Assembly (NCBI RefSeq): GCF_003207815.1
Contig: NZ_NKTX01000008.1
Location: 1 to 64,000, forward strand
Source of the DNA: Komagataeibacter oboediens
Lineage (GTDB): Bacteria; Pseudomonadota; Alphaproteobacteria; Acetobacterales; Acetobacteraceae
Direction: 5' to 3'
DNA length: 64,000 nt
Shown here: positions 23,660 to 33,737 of the stretch, piece after piece
Position numbering within the stretch: the first letter of the stretch is position 1
Layout: the number at the start of each line of letters is the position of its first letter
Translations under genes and position numbers: made by a program
Notes under the pieces: generated by a model
Seen by the model: only the letters and a program-made list of their open reading frames with translations
Database searches by the model: none
Told to the model about the DNA's origin: nothing

Positions 23660-25882
23660 ATGGGTAAGGAAGTTTTCCCCGTAACAGAAGAGAATGTCAA
23701 TTCCGGCATCTGTATGGACATGCTGGAACAGGCGCGTGATGGCGTCATCATCATTGATGACAGGAACTGCATCGTCTTTTTCAACCACGCGGCGGAAAAA
23801 CTGTGGGAATATACGGCAGACGAGGTCATGGGCCGCAATGTCAAATGCCTGGTGCCGACGGAATACCGCAGCCAGCATGACGGCTTCATCGCGCATAACC
23901 GTGAAACGGGCATCAACCGCATTGTCGGCACATCGCGCGAGATCACGTTCGAAAGCAAAAGCGGCGATTACGTTTCGGCCGAGATGTCCATTTCAACCGC
24001 GCTGATCGGGCCGGACAAGAAACGCTACTACATGGCCTTCATGAAGGGGGTCACGGAAGAAAGCCACCGCCGGAAACTGCTGGACCTGCAGAACACGGTC
24101 TTCCGATCCCTTTCGGGTGACATGCTGATACAGGACGTTGCCGACCTGGTGTGCCAGGGAGTGGAGGAGTTCGTGCCCAATTCGGTGGCCGTGCTCATGC
24201 TGCTGACATCGGACCATACGCTGCAGATCCTGTCCGGGTCGGGGCTGCCGCGCCGGTTTGCAACGGCGCTGGAACACATGACGCTGACGGAAGCCGACAT
24301 CACAGCACTTGCCAATGATCTGGATGAAGCCAGTTCGGTGGTATGGGAAAGCTATCGCTCGCTGGGGATCTCGCTCGGGCTGCATGACTGCTGGGCTTCG
24401 GCCATCAGGGCGCCGAACGGAAAGATATCGGGTATTCTGGCACTGTATTCGCGCAACCAGCACAAGGTCGCGGAATGGCCACGGAAAATCGTGTCGGGCG
24501 CCGTGCCGTTCTGCGGTGTCGTGATCGAACAGTACGAGGCCCGGCAGCATATTTCGCAACTGGCGAATTACGATCCGCTGACCGGCTTCCTCAACCGCAC
24601 TTCGCTGCACAAGGTGCTGCGGAACATGATCAGCCAGCCGGGCGACAACCACTTCGCCGTGCTGCTGCTGGACCTTGACCGCTTCCGCGACATCAACGAC
24701 GCGCTGGGACATGTGCAGGGGGACACGTTCCTGAAGGTCATTGCCGAACGGCTGAAAAAGCTGTGTCGCAGCAACTATGTCCTCAGCCGCTCGGGCGGGG
24801 ATGACTTTGTCATTGTCATTCCCAACGCCACGGCGGACATGGCGGTCGATTTCACCAAGACGATCATCAACGCCATGCAGCGCCCGCTGGATGTCGCGGG
24901 CAACCAGCTTTCCGCATCCTTCAGCACGGGCATCGCAACCTTTCCCGAAAACGGGCCGGATGGTGAATCCCTGATCAGCCATGCCGAAGTGGCCATGCGC
25001 CAGGCCAAGAAGGAGGCGCGTGGCAGCTACCGGCTGGTCAGCACGATCGACAGCAAGGATGCACAGGACCGGCTGGTTCTGGGCAGCGCGTTGCGGGATT
25101 CCCTGTCCAAGGGGCTGCTGAACCTGCATTACCAGCCCCAGATCGAAGCCCGGACGGGGCAGATATATGGCGTGGAGGCCCTGGCGCGGTGGAACCATCC
25201 CACGCTGGGCAACATCTTTCCCTCCCGCTTCATTGCCGTGGCGGAGGAGACGGGACAGATCGAGGCGATCGGCCGGTGGTCGCTGGAGGAAGCCTGCCGT
25301 CAGATCGTGGCATGGGAACGCGATGGCGTGCACATACCCGTTGTATCGGTCAACCTGTCGGCGGCGCATTTCCACAACCGCGGCCTTGTGCCCATGATTG
25401 CCGCGCTGCTGGACAAATACGGGCTGGCGCCTGAACGACTGACGGTTGAAATTACCGAAAGCGTGATGATGGAGGAAAGCGAGGAGACGATGAATGTCCT
25501 CGCCGCCATCCGCAAGCTGGGGGTGGGCCTGTCCATGGATGACTTCGGCACCGGATTTTCCAGCCTGTCGCGCCTGACCCGCCTGCCGCTGACGGAAATC
25601 AAGATCGACCGCAGCTTCATCATGAACCTTGAACACGACGCGAATGCGCAGGCCGTCACCACCGCCGTCATCGGGATCGGCAACCGGCTGGGCATGACGG
25701 TCGTGACCGAAGGGGTGGAAACGGAAGCGCAGTACGACCTGCTGGAAAGCCTGCACTGCGATGTGCTGCAGGGCTATCTGTTTGCCCGCCCCATGTCGGC
25801 CACCGACCTGGAAGCATGGGCCCGGCAGCCCCGCCTGCTCATGCCCGCCATGACCAGAAAGCCCGATCAGGGCCAGTCCTGA
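23660..25882 (+). CDS. PAS-GAF-GGDEF-EAL protein, probable diguanylate cyclase (Dgc-like)
   Basis: 740 residues, paralogous over its whole length to the upstream protein. PAS (about 15-130) has HDGFIAH (His73) and TSREI (Arg93). GGDEF reads GGDDF (about 379-383), a conservative change that could keep cyclase activity. The EAL domain also keeps all catalytic motifs (EALARW, VNLSA, EITES, MDDFGTGFSS, KIDRSF, TEGVETEAQ), so bifunctionality is possible. In K. xylinus the second gene of each cdg operon encodes the main cyclase feeding cellulose synthase, and one such cyclase (Dgc2) has a flavin-binding PAS. Whether heme or flavin binds here is undecided. AAGGTG precedes the ATG; 42 bp separate the two genes. 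Confidence 0.9.
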   Translation: MGKEVFPVTEENVNSGICMDMLEQARDGVIIIDDRNCIVFFNHAAEKLWEYTADEVMGRNVKCLVPTEYRSQHDGFIAHNRETGINRIVGTSREITFESKSGDYVSAEMSISTALIGPDKKRYYMAFMKGVTEESHRRKLLDLQNTVFRSLSGDMLIQDVADLVCQGVEEFVPNSVAVLMLLTSDHTLQILSGSGLPRRFATALEHMTLTEADITALANDLDEASSVVWESYRSLGISLGLHDCWASAIRAPNGKISGILALYSRNQHKVAEWPRKIVSGAVPFCGVVIEQYEARQHISQLANYDPLTGFLNRTSLHKVLRNMISQPGDNHFAVLLLDLDRFRDINDALGHVQGDTFLKVIAERLKKLCRSNYVLSRSGGDDFVIVIPNATADMAVDFTKTIINAMQRPLDVAGNQLSASFSTGIATFPENGPDGESLISHAEVAMRQAKKEARGSYRLVSTIDSKDAQDRLVLGSALRDSLSKGLLNLHYQPQIEARTGQIYGVEALARWNHPTLGNIFPSRFIAVAEETGQIEAIGRWSLEEACRQIVAWERDGVHIPVVSVNLSAAHFHNRGLVPMIAALLDKYGLAPERLTVEITESVMMEESEETMNVLAAIRKLGVGLSMDDFGTGFSSLSRLTRLPLTEIKIDRSFIMNLEHDANAQAVTTAVIGIGNRLGMTVVTEGVETEAQYDLLESLHCDVLQGYLFARPMSATDLEAWARQPRLLMPAMTRKPDQGQS

Positions 25883-25901
25883 CCACCCGCAACACGACTG
25901 C

Positions 25902-25928
25902 CTGCCGGGGAAATATATCCCCCGGCAG
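25902..25928 (+). terminator. Hairpin ending the c-di-GMP operon
   Basis: CTGCCGGGG-aaatatatc-CCCCGGCAG, a perfect 9-bp stem 20 nt past the stop at 25882. There is no T-run. No gene intervenes before 26161, and the rest of this 278-bp gap shows nothing further. Confidence 0.55.
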
Positions 25929-26160
25929 CCGGCCCGCAGCATGCGGTCCTGCCACGACGCACCCGGCGGGGCAGGAGACCGCGGGACTGCTCACCCGGAA
26001 ATTCCGTTTTTTATCAAACTATCCGCGCCATGGATCATTACCCTTCATGAACACGCCATCGCGGCCCACGTCGCCACCAGGCGGGGACACGGCCTGCCGG
26101 ACAGGCAGGACGGGCCGCCATGGCGCCCCCCGGACCCATGCATGAAGCGGAGACACCACC

Positions 26161-27012
26161 ATGAACAGGACAGTCCTCATTACCGGCGCCGGATCGGGTT
26201 TTGGCCGGGAAATTGCCCTGCGGCTGGCGGCACGCCAGTGGACGGTCATTGCAGGCGTGCAGATCCCCTCGCAGATATTCGCCCTGCATGCCGAAGCCGA
26301 ACGGCGCGGCGTGCACCTGCAGGTTGAAAAACTGGATGTGACCAATGCGGCGGACCGTGACCGCTTCAGCGAAGTGGATGTTGACGTTCTGCTCAATAAC
26401 GCGGGCATTGGCGAAGGCGGGTCCATGGTGGACATACCCGAAGCGGCGTTACGCCGGCAGTTCGAGGTCAACGTGACCGGCCCGGTAATGCTGACACAGG
26501 CCATCGCCAGACGCATGGTAGCGCGCCGGGCGGGGAAAATCGTTTTCATGTCCTCCTGCGCGGGACTGACCTCGGACCCGTTTACCGGGGCCTATTCCGC
26601 ATCCAAACACGCCATCGAGGCCATTGCCGAAGCACTGGGCAAGGAACTGCAGGAATTCAGCGTGGCGGTGGCCACCATCAACCCCGGCCCGTTCCTGACG
26701 GGGTTCAATGACCGGATTTTCGATTCATGGAAAAACTGGCCCACCGAACGGGAGGATACGCTGTTTGATTATGAACGGATCGCCTATCCATACAAACAGT
26801 TCGATATCGAACCCGTGGTCGAGACGACGATTGGCGTGATCGAAGGCACGATCGACAGCTACCGCAATGTTGAACCGAAACAGAATGCCGCCATGCAGCG
26901 CCAGCAGATGGATGCTGCATGGACCAGAAAATCCAGCGAGAACCTGGGCAGGCGCTTCGCAATGGTCCAGACCGCCTACGACATGCAGCCTGCCACGCCG
27001 GCGGATGAATAG
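26161..27012 (+). CDS. SDR-family oxidoreductase
   Basis: A 283-residue classical SDR. TGAGSGFG at residues 8-15 binds NAD(P), NNAG lies near 80, and the active site is S-(x)n-YSASK (SSCAG then AYSASKHA, near 138-152). FTG replaces the more usual XTG after the NPGP motif. The C-terminal 80 residues are long, polar and Gln-rich, as in the 17-beta-HSD-like SDR group. It stands alone, with 148 bp before it clear of genes after the upstream hairpin. The substrate is unknown. Confidence 0.85.
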   Translation: MNRTVLITGAGSGFGREIALRLAARQWTVIAGVQIPSQIFALHAEAERRGVHLQVEKLDVTNAADRDRFSEVDVDVLLNNAGIGEGGSMVDIPEAALRRQFEVNVTGPVMLTQAIARRMVARRAGKIVFMSSCAGLTSDPFTGAYSASKHAIEAIAEALGKELQEFSVAVATINPGPFLTGFNDRIFDSWKNWPTEREDTLFDYERIAYPYKQFDIEPVVETTIGVIEGTIDSYRNVEPKQNAAMQRQQMDAAWTRKSSENLGRRFAMVQTAYDMQPATPADE

Positions 27013-27232
27013 CGGACAGCCCGCCGGACAGCCGTGCAGGCGCGCCCGGTGCAGGAAACCGCCACCCCGCAACCCGTCAGGGACCGGTTTGCCCCCGGCC
27101 GCCCGCAGGCAGGTGACGGGGGCCACATATCCCCGCCGGGACGACCGGGGCAGAGCGCTGGTGCCATCTTCCCCGGAACATGGGCTGGATACATACGTCA
27201 CCTGCCCTGCGCGGGCATGGCCGCTGTCCGGT

Positions 27233-28984
27233 TCAGGCCAGCTGGTAGATCACGCTTTCCCACGGGCGCAGCGCTATGATGCCGTCCGTTACCGGGGCCG
27301 GGGGCGTCATGTTGCCGATCAGGCACCGCGTGGCACGCAGCCCCGCGGGCAGGGTGAAGGATGCCGCGCTGTCGGAAAAATTCAGCACGACCACCGCTGC
27401 CGTCCCGCCATCACGGCGGGTATAGGCATAGACCTGACTGCCAGGGGGCGAGACATCCCCATACCGCCCGGCTGACAGGCAACGCCATGCCCGGCGCAGG
27501 CGGATCATGGCGCGGTAGAAGGACAGGACGGAATCCGGGTCCGCACGTTCCGTCCGGACATTGACCTGCCGGTAATTCGGGTTGACCGCAAACCACGGCC
27601 TGTCTGCCGTGGTAAAGCCCGCATTGGGTGTGTCATCCCACTGCATGGGCGTGCGGGCGTTGTCGCGGCTGACCTGGGCCAGGTTGCGCAGGAATTCCGC
27701 AGCCGGGACGTGGCCCGACAGCACCTCGTTGCGCCAGCCATTATGGGCCTGCACGTCGTTATAGTCCTCGATCCGCCTGAAGGGAAAATTGGTCATGCCG
27801 ATTTCCTGCCCCTGATAGATATAGGGCGTGCCCTTGAGCGACAGCATCATCGTGGCCAGCAGCTTGGCCGACCGCGCGCCATATTCCGGCACACCGGAGC
27901 CATAGCGCGAGGCGGCACGGGGAAAGTCGTGGTCCTCCAGATAGACCAGCGGCCAGACATGCGGGTTGTCGTTGAAGGCGTTGTCCGCATTGAAGGCGCG
28001 CATGTCATCCAGCCTGCATGGCAGCTTGCGCCAGCCATCCGCATCCTTCAGTTGCAGGTCAAAGCGGAAGGCGGAGGTGATTTCCCCCCGCCGGTCATCG
28101 GTCATGTTGATGATCGCATCATGCGACGCCCCCCATGCCTCGCCCACGGTATACAGGTCGGTCCCGGCAAAGACATGGGTGTACATGTCATGCAGGTAGC
28201 CATCCAGCCGTGGACCCACTTCGGCAAAGGATGCCTGTCCTGCATGCTGTCCGGGCGTAAAATCCCCCATGGCCTGCGGCTTCGCCAGACTGGTGATCGC
28301 ATCGAAACGGAAACCGCTGACCCCCCTGGCGGCCCAGAAGCGCAGGATGTCATACAGTTCGGCACGGACCTTCGGGTTTTCCCAGTTCAGGTCAGGCTGC
28401 TTGCTGACAAAGGTATGCAGGTAGTACTGCCCCGTCGCCGCATCGAACTGCCATGCCGATCCCGCGCCAAAGGCCGCCTTCCAGTTATTGGGCGGCCCGC
28501 CATCCCGTCCGTCGCGCCAGATATAGTAATCCCGGTACGGACTGGTGCGTGAACTGCGGCTTTTGACAAACCATTCATGCTCGTCGCTGGTATGGTTGAA
28601 CACCATGTCCAGTATGACATGAATGCCGCGCGCCTTTGCCCGCGCCATGAAGCGGTCGAAATCCGCCATGGTGCCGAAATCTGGCATGATCCGGCGGTAA
28701 TCGCGCACGTCGTAGCCGTTATCGGCATTGGGGGAGTCAAAGCAGGCAGCAACCCAGACCGCCCCGATGCCCAGATCGGCCAGATGGTCCACCCGTTCGG
28801 CCATGCCCACGAAATCCCCGATCCCGTCGCCATTGCCATCGCAGAAGGAGCGGGGATAGATCTCGTATGCCACGACATCCTTCCACCATGCCGTGGTCGT
28901 GCCGGCACGCGCCCGTGCTGCGGCGGGTGTCAGGAAAAATGCGGTTCCAAGCAGGCGGGTCATATCCCGGCGGGTCAGGTCCAT
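27233..28984 (-). CDS. Tat-exported GH13 alpha-glucosidase (oligo-1,6-glucosidase type)
   Basis: A 583-residue family-13 glycoside hydrolase. The N-terminus (TRRDMTRLLG plus hydrophobic stretch and ARARAG) looks like a twin-arginine signal, placing it in the periplasm. The four conserved regions are present: DMVFNH (126-131), GFRFDAI with nucleophile Asp228, YTVGEAWG with acid/base Glu282, and YLEDHD with Asp352. Region I and the overall length fit the oligo-1,6-glucosidase/alpha-glucosidase/sucrose isomerase group; the RLDRD motif of isomaltulose synthases is not seen (RRIEDYND instead). It follows the deoxyribosyltransferase gene by 21 bp on the same strand, an odd pairing. Confidence 0.9.
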   Translation of the reverse strand: MDLTRRDMTRLLGTAFFLTPAAARARAGTTTAWWKDVVAYEIYPRSFCDGNGDGIGDFVGMAERVDHLADLGIGAVWVAACFDSPNADNGYDVRDYRRIMPDFGTMADFDRFMARAKARGIHVILDMVFNHTSDEHEWFVKSRSSRTSPYRDYYIWRDGRDGGPPNNWKAAFGAGSAWQFDAATGQYYLHTFVSKQPDLNWENPKVRAELYDILRFWAARGVSGFRFDAITSLAKPQAMGDFTPGQHAGQASFAEVGPRLDGYLHDMYTHVFAGTDLYTVGEAWGASHDAIINMTDDRRGEITSAFRFDLQLKDADGWRKLPCRLDDMRAFNADNAFNDNPHVWPLVYLEDHDFPRAASRYGSGVPEYGARSAKLLATMMLSLKGTPYIYQGQEIGMTNFPFRRIEDYNDVQAHNGWRNEVLSGHVPAAEFLRNLAQVSRDNARTPMQWDDTPNAGFTTADRPWFAVNPNYRQVNVRTERADPDSVLSFYRAMIRLRRAWRCLSAGRYGDVSPPGSQVYAYTRRDGGTAAVVVLNFSDSAASFTLPAGLRATRCLIGNMTPPAPVTDGIIALRPWESVIYQLA

Positions 28985-29005
28985 GTCGTGCGTTTCCTGT
29001 CCTGA

Positions 29006-29635
29006 TCAGTTATTGTGTGGTGCAGCCGAGCCCGGCAGGCGCTGGCGCAGGCTGTCGATCGCCATGGCAAAGGCGGTCAGCAGGTCCGCATCAACACAGA
29101 CCGTCCCGCCCGACAGGCGGATGAAGCCTTCGGTCATGGCGTTCTGCACCATGCCTTCGGAATGCACGATCAGGCCATCGGCATCTTCCATGCCGCCGCT
29201 GCCGCCTGTTCCCTGCCGTTCACGCAGCGCATCGCCCCATGCCCGGCTGCGGTATTCCGCCACCTTGCGCGGATAGGGCCGCCCGTCCACGGTGTACCCC
29301 GCCAGCATCTTGCCCTGTGCCGCCATGTACCCGATCTCGACCGCGGTGCCGGGGTCCATGTCGGCTGCACGACGGAAGGGGTCCAGACAGAACACGCCCG
29401 CGTCGCACCCGTCCATCAGGTCACGGTCAAGGCGTGCGATCAGCAGGCTGGTTTCCGCACCGGGGGCCAGCGCGTCCACCTCGGCCTGCCCGTCAAAGGG
29501 GCAGACACCTTCCAGCCCGGCGGCGGTGCAGATATCCTTCATCGCGCGGAACAGTTCGGCGGCTGCGGGTCGGAAAACCGTATCGCCCGCCAGATAGATA
29601 CGCGGCGCGCGGGTCGTCTTGGGCTGAGTGGTCAT
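29006..29635 (-). CDS. Nucleoside 2-deoxyribosyltransferase
   Basis: A 209-residue enzyme that swaps the base of 2'-deoxyribonucleosides (or hydrolyses deoxyribonucleoside phosphates, in the DNPH1-like branch). YLAGDTVF at about 14-21 binds the base/sugar side, DGCDAGVFCLDPFR at 75-88 is the family core, and Glu100 in GTAVEIGYM is the expected nucleophile. I start at the ATG at 29635, preceded by AGGAT; the longer frame is unlikely. It is divergent from the nucleoside hydrolase (134 bp apart), fitting the nucleoside-catabolism theme. Confidence 0.85.
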   Translation of the reverse strand: MTTQPKTTRAPRIYLAGDTVFRPAAAELFRAMKDICTAAGLEGVCPFDGQAEVDALAPGAETSLLIARLDRDLMDGCDAGVFCLDPFRRAADMDPGTAVEIGYMAAQGKMLAGYTVDGRPYPRKVAEYRSRAWGDALRERQGTGGSGGMEDADGLIVHSEGMVQNAMTEGFIRLSGGTVCVDADLLTAFAMAIDSLRQRLPGSAAPHNN

Positions 29636-29769
29636 GTAGGATCCTGCCTGTTCGTTATGGATGAATAATAATAAATCCGTTCCTGCCTGTATCGCCTTTT
29701 CCGCCGGGCCGTGGTCCCATTGGCCGGAATGCCACATGCAGGGACGCGTATTTTTTCCATGGAGCCATC

Positions 29770-30699
29770 ATGAAAATCATTATCGACACCGACCCGGGGC
29801 AGGACGATGCCCTGACCATCCTGCTCGCGCTGGCCAGTCCCGAGATCGAACTGCTGGGCGTCACCACGGTCGCGGGTAACGTGCCGCTGGCCCAGACCAC
29901 CGAAAACGCGCTCAAGACCCTCGACCTTGCAGGCCGCCCCGACATTCCGGTGCATGCCGGCGCCGACCGCCCGCTGCTGCGCCCGGGCGTGACCGCAACC
30001 CACGTGCATGGCCGCACCGGGTTTGAAGGTGTCGACCTGCCGCCACCCGGGCGGCCTGCAACGCCGGGACATGCGGTGGATTTCATTATCCGCACGGTCA
30101 TGGACAACCCGCCGGGCGCCATCACGCTGTGCACCATTGGCCCGCTGACCAATATCGCCCTTGCACTGGCGCGTGAGCCACGCCTGCGTGAACGGATCGG
30201 CCGGATCGTGATGATGGGCTGCGCCTTTTCCGAAGTGGGGAACATTACCCCGGCCGCCGAATTCAATGTCTATGTCGATCCCCATGCAGCGGAAATGGTG
30301 TTCGCCTCCGGTGTGCCGATTGTGGTGTTCCCGCTGGATGTGACGCATCAGCTGCATACCAGCGCGGCCCGGCTGGAACGCATTGCGGCCATTCCCAACC
30401 GGATCGGCCCGGTCGTCGCGGCATGGCTGCGGTTTGAAAAACGCTTCGAGGCCACGAAATACGGCACGGATGGCGGCCCCCTGCATGATCCCAACACGGT
30501 TATCTGGCTGCTGAAGCCCGAACTGTATCGCGGGCGGCAGGTCAACGTACAGATTGAAACGGGCAGCCCCCTGACCATGGGCATGAGCGTGGTTGACTGG
30601 TGGGGCGTCGGTACCGCCCCCCCCAATGCCGTGTTCATGCGCGAGGTGGATGTGGAGGGCGTATACGACCTGGTGGTGGAACGCCTGTCGCGGTTCTAG
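29770..30699 (+). CDS. Inosine-uridine-preferring nucleoside hydrolase
   Basis: A 309-residue calcium-dependent ribonucleoside hydrolase. The DTDPGQDDA motif (6-14) binds the metal and ribose. The FNVYVDPHAAEMVF segment (about 158-171) and the C-terminal GMSVVDWW are also typical of the RihA/RihB/IunH group. It splits nucleosides into base and ribose, so uridine would yield uracil for the reductive pathway encoded from 30.7 to 38.7 kb. No signal peptide, so cytosolic. GGAG lies just upstream of the ATG. It is convergent with the dihydropyrimidinase gene. Confidence 0.9.
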   Translation: MKIIIDTDPGQDDALTILLALASPEIELLGVTTVAGNVPLAQTTENALKTLDLAGRPDIPVHAGADRPLLRPGVTATHVHGRTGFEGVDLPPPGRPATPGHAVDFIIRTVMDNPPGAITLCTIGPLTNIALALAREPRLRERIGRIVMMGCAFSEVGNITPAAEFNVYVDPHAAEMVFASGVPIVVFPLDVTHQLHTSAARLERIAAIPNRIGPVVAAWLRFEKRFEATKYGTDGGPLHDPNTVIWLLKPELYRGRQVNVQIETGSPLTMGMSVVDWWGVGTAPPNAVFMREVDVEGVYDLVVERLSRF

Positions 30700-30709
30700 C
30701 GCCGGGTAC

Positions 30710-30734
30710 GGGCGGCGGGATGTCCCTGCCGCCC
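30710..30734. terminator. Hairpin between convergent nucleoside hydrolase and dihydropyrimidinase
   Basis: GGGCGGC-gggatgtccct-GCCGCCC with an inner GGGA/TCCC pairing gives an 11-bp stem around a short loop. It lies in the 46-bp gap of two convergent genes and can serve both. Confidence 0.6.
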
Positions 30735-30745
30735 GGCCTGGTTGA

Positions 30746-32222
<1,477 letters not shown>

Positions 32223-32260
32223 GATTATATCTTCCCGCGACGGACCAAAAAGGAATCCCC

Positions 32261-33691
32261 ATGCCGGACAGTATCGATCGCATGGACAGCCACCTGGTGA
32301 ACGAGGATCTTGCCCCCGTGCGGGCCCGAAGCTGGGGATGGTTCGACTACGTCTCGTTATGGATGTCCAACGTGCACAGCGTGGGCGGATACGTGACGGC
32401 GGGCAGCCTGTTCGCTGTCGGGCTGCCGGCGGGCGACGTGTTCATCGCCCTTGTCGCCGGTATCATGATCGTGCAGGTGATCTGTAACCTGGCGGGACGG
32501 CCCAGCTTTGAATCCGGTGCGCCCTATCCGGTCATGGCGCGCATGGCCTTTGGCGTGCGCGGCGCCGTGGTGCCTGCGCTGGTACGCGGCGTCATTGCGG
32601 TGGGGTGGTACGGTATCCAGACATGGCTTGCGTCAAACGCGGTGCTGATCCTGCTGCTGCGGCAATGGCCCGCGCTGGCGCCATGGGCGGACGTGCGGCT
32701 GCATGGCCTGCTGGGCCTGTCCACGCTGGGGTGGGGGGCATTCCTGCTGCTGTGGGGCATTCAGGCGGCGGTTTTCTGGCGCGGCATGGAAACGATCCGC
32801 CGGTTCATCGACTGGGCCGGGCCGGTGATCTATGTCGTCATGATCGCGCTGGACGGCTGGCTGCTGTGGAAGGCGGGTGGCCACATATCGCTGGATGTAT
32901 TTGACGCGCCGCCCCACGGCATGGGGTGGCGGCTGCTGGGCATTGTCAACGCCATGGCGCTGATCGTGGCCTATTTTTCGCCCATTGCGCTGAATTTCGG
33001 GGATTTTGCGCGGTACGGCGTCAGCATGCGTGACATCCGGCGCGGCAATTTCTGGGGGCTGCCGGTCAATTTCTTCGGTTTTTCCGTACTGACGCTGGTG
33101 ACGATCGTGCTGACGCGCCCGGTCTTTGGCCGCGTGATCCTGGACCCGGTGGAAACCGTGGCCCAGATCGACAGCCCGACCGCCGTGGCCATAGGGGTGC
33201 TGACCTTCGTCACCGCCACGGCGGGGATCAATATCGTGGCCAATTTCGTCTCGGCCGCGTTTGATTTCTCCAATCTCGCACCGCACGCCATAAGCTGGCG
33301 CAGGGGGGGACTGATCGCGGCCGTGGGCGCGCTGGTGGTCACGCCATGGAACCTGTATGCTAGGCCCGAACTGATTCACCTGACGCTGGACATACTGGGC
33401 ACGTTCATCGGGCCGCTGACGGGCGTGCTGCTGGCGGATTACTATGGCGTGCACAGGGCGCGCACGGATACCGCCGCCCTGTATACCGCCAGCCCGCAGG
33501 CGCCATACTGGTACCGCAACGGCGTCAACCTCACGGCCATGGCCAGCCTGCTGTTTTCGGTCCTGTGCGGGCTGGGGCTGGTGTTTGTTCCCGTATTCGC
33601 ACCGGTGCGCAACCTGTCGTGGTTCGTGGGCTTCGGCTGCGCGGTCGCAAGCCACCTGGCCCTGTCACGCCCTGGCGCACGCGGGCACTGA
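32261..33691 (+). CDS. NCS1-family nucleobase permease
   Basis: A 476-residue transporter of the NCS1 (cytosine-purine-uracil-allantoin-hydantoin) family with about 12 membrane helices. The N-terminus NEDLAPVRARSWGWFDYVSLW and the SFESGAPYPVMARMAFGVRG region are typical of the uracil/allantoin/hydantoin branch. The Asn and Trp of TM1 and TM3 that bind the base are in place. AAGGA precedes the ATG at 32261; the longer frame upstream runs through the promoter. It presumably imports uracil, thymine or a hydantoin as substrate for the adjacent enzymes and is probably under the RutR-like repressor. Confidence 0.85.
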   Translation: MPDSIDRMDSHLVNEDLAPVRARSWGWFDYVSLWMSNVHSVGGYVTAGSLFAVGLPAGDVFIALVAGIMIVQVICNLAGRPSFESGAPYPVMARMAFGVRGAVVPALVRGVIAVGWYGIQTWLASNAVLILLLRQWPALAPWADVRLHGLLGLSTLGWGAFLLLWGIQAAVFWRGMETIRRFIDWAGPVIYVVMIALDGWLLWKAGGHISLDVFDAPPHGMGWRLLGIVNAMALIVAYFSPIALNFGDFARYGVSMRDIRRGNFWGLPVNFFGFSVLTLVTIVLTRPVFGRVILDPVETVAQIDSPTAVAIGVLTFVTATAGINIVANFVSAAFDFSNLAPHAISWRRGGLIAAVGALVVTPWNLYARPELIHLTLDILGTFIGPLTGVLLADYYGVHRARTDTAALYTASPQAPYWYRNGVNLTAMASLLFSVLCGLGLVFVPVFAPVRNLSWFVGFGCAVASHLALSRPGARGH

Positions 33692-33737
33692 CCGTCCGGC
33701 CATGCGTGCCGCCCGTCGCGGAAGCGGGACAGAAATG

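Noticed and set aside
27233-28984. Sucrose isomerase or trehalose synthase identity for the GH13 enzyme
   Set aside because: The RLDRD isomerase motif is absent and the length is too short for trehalose synthase fusions; oligo-1,6-glucosidase type is the safer call.
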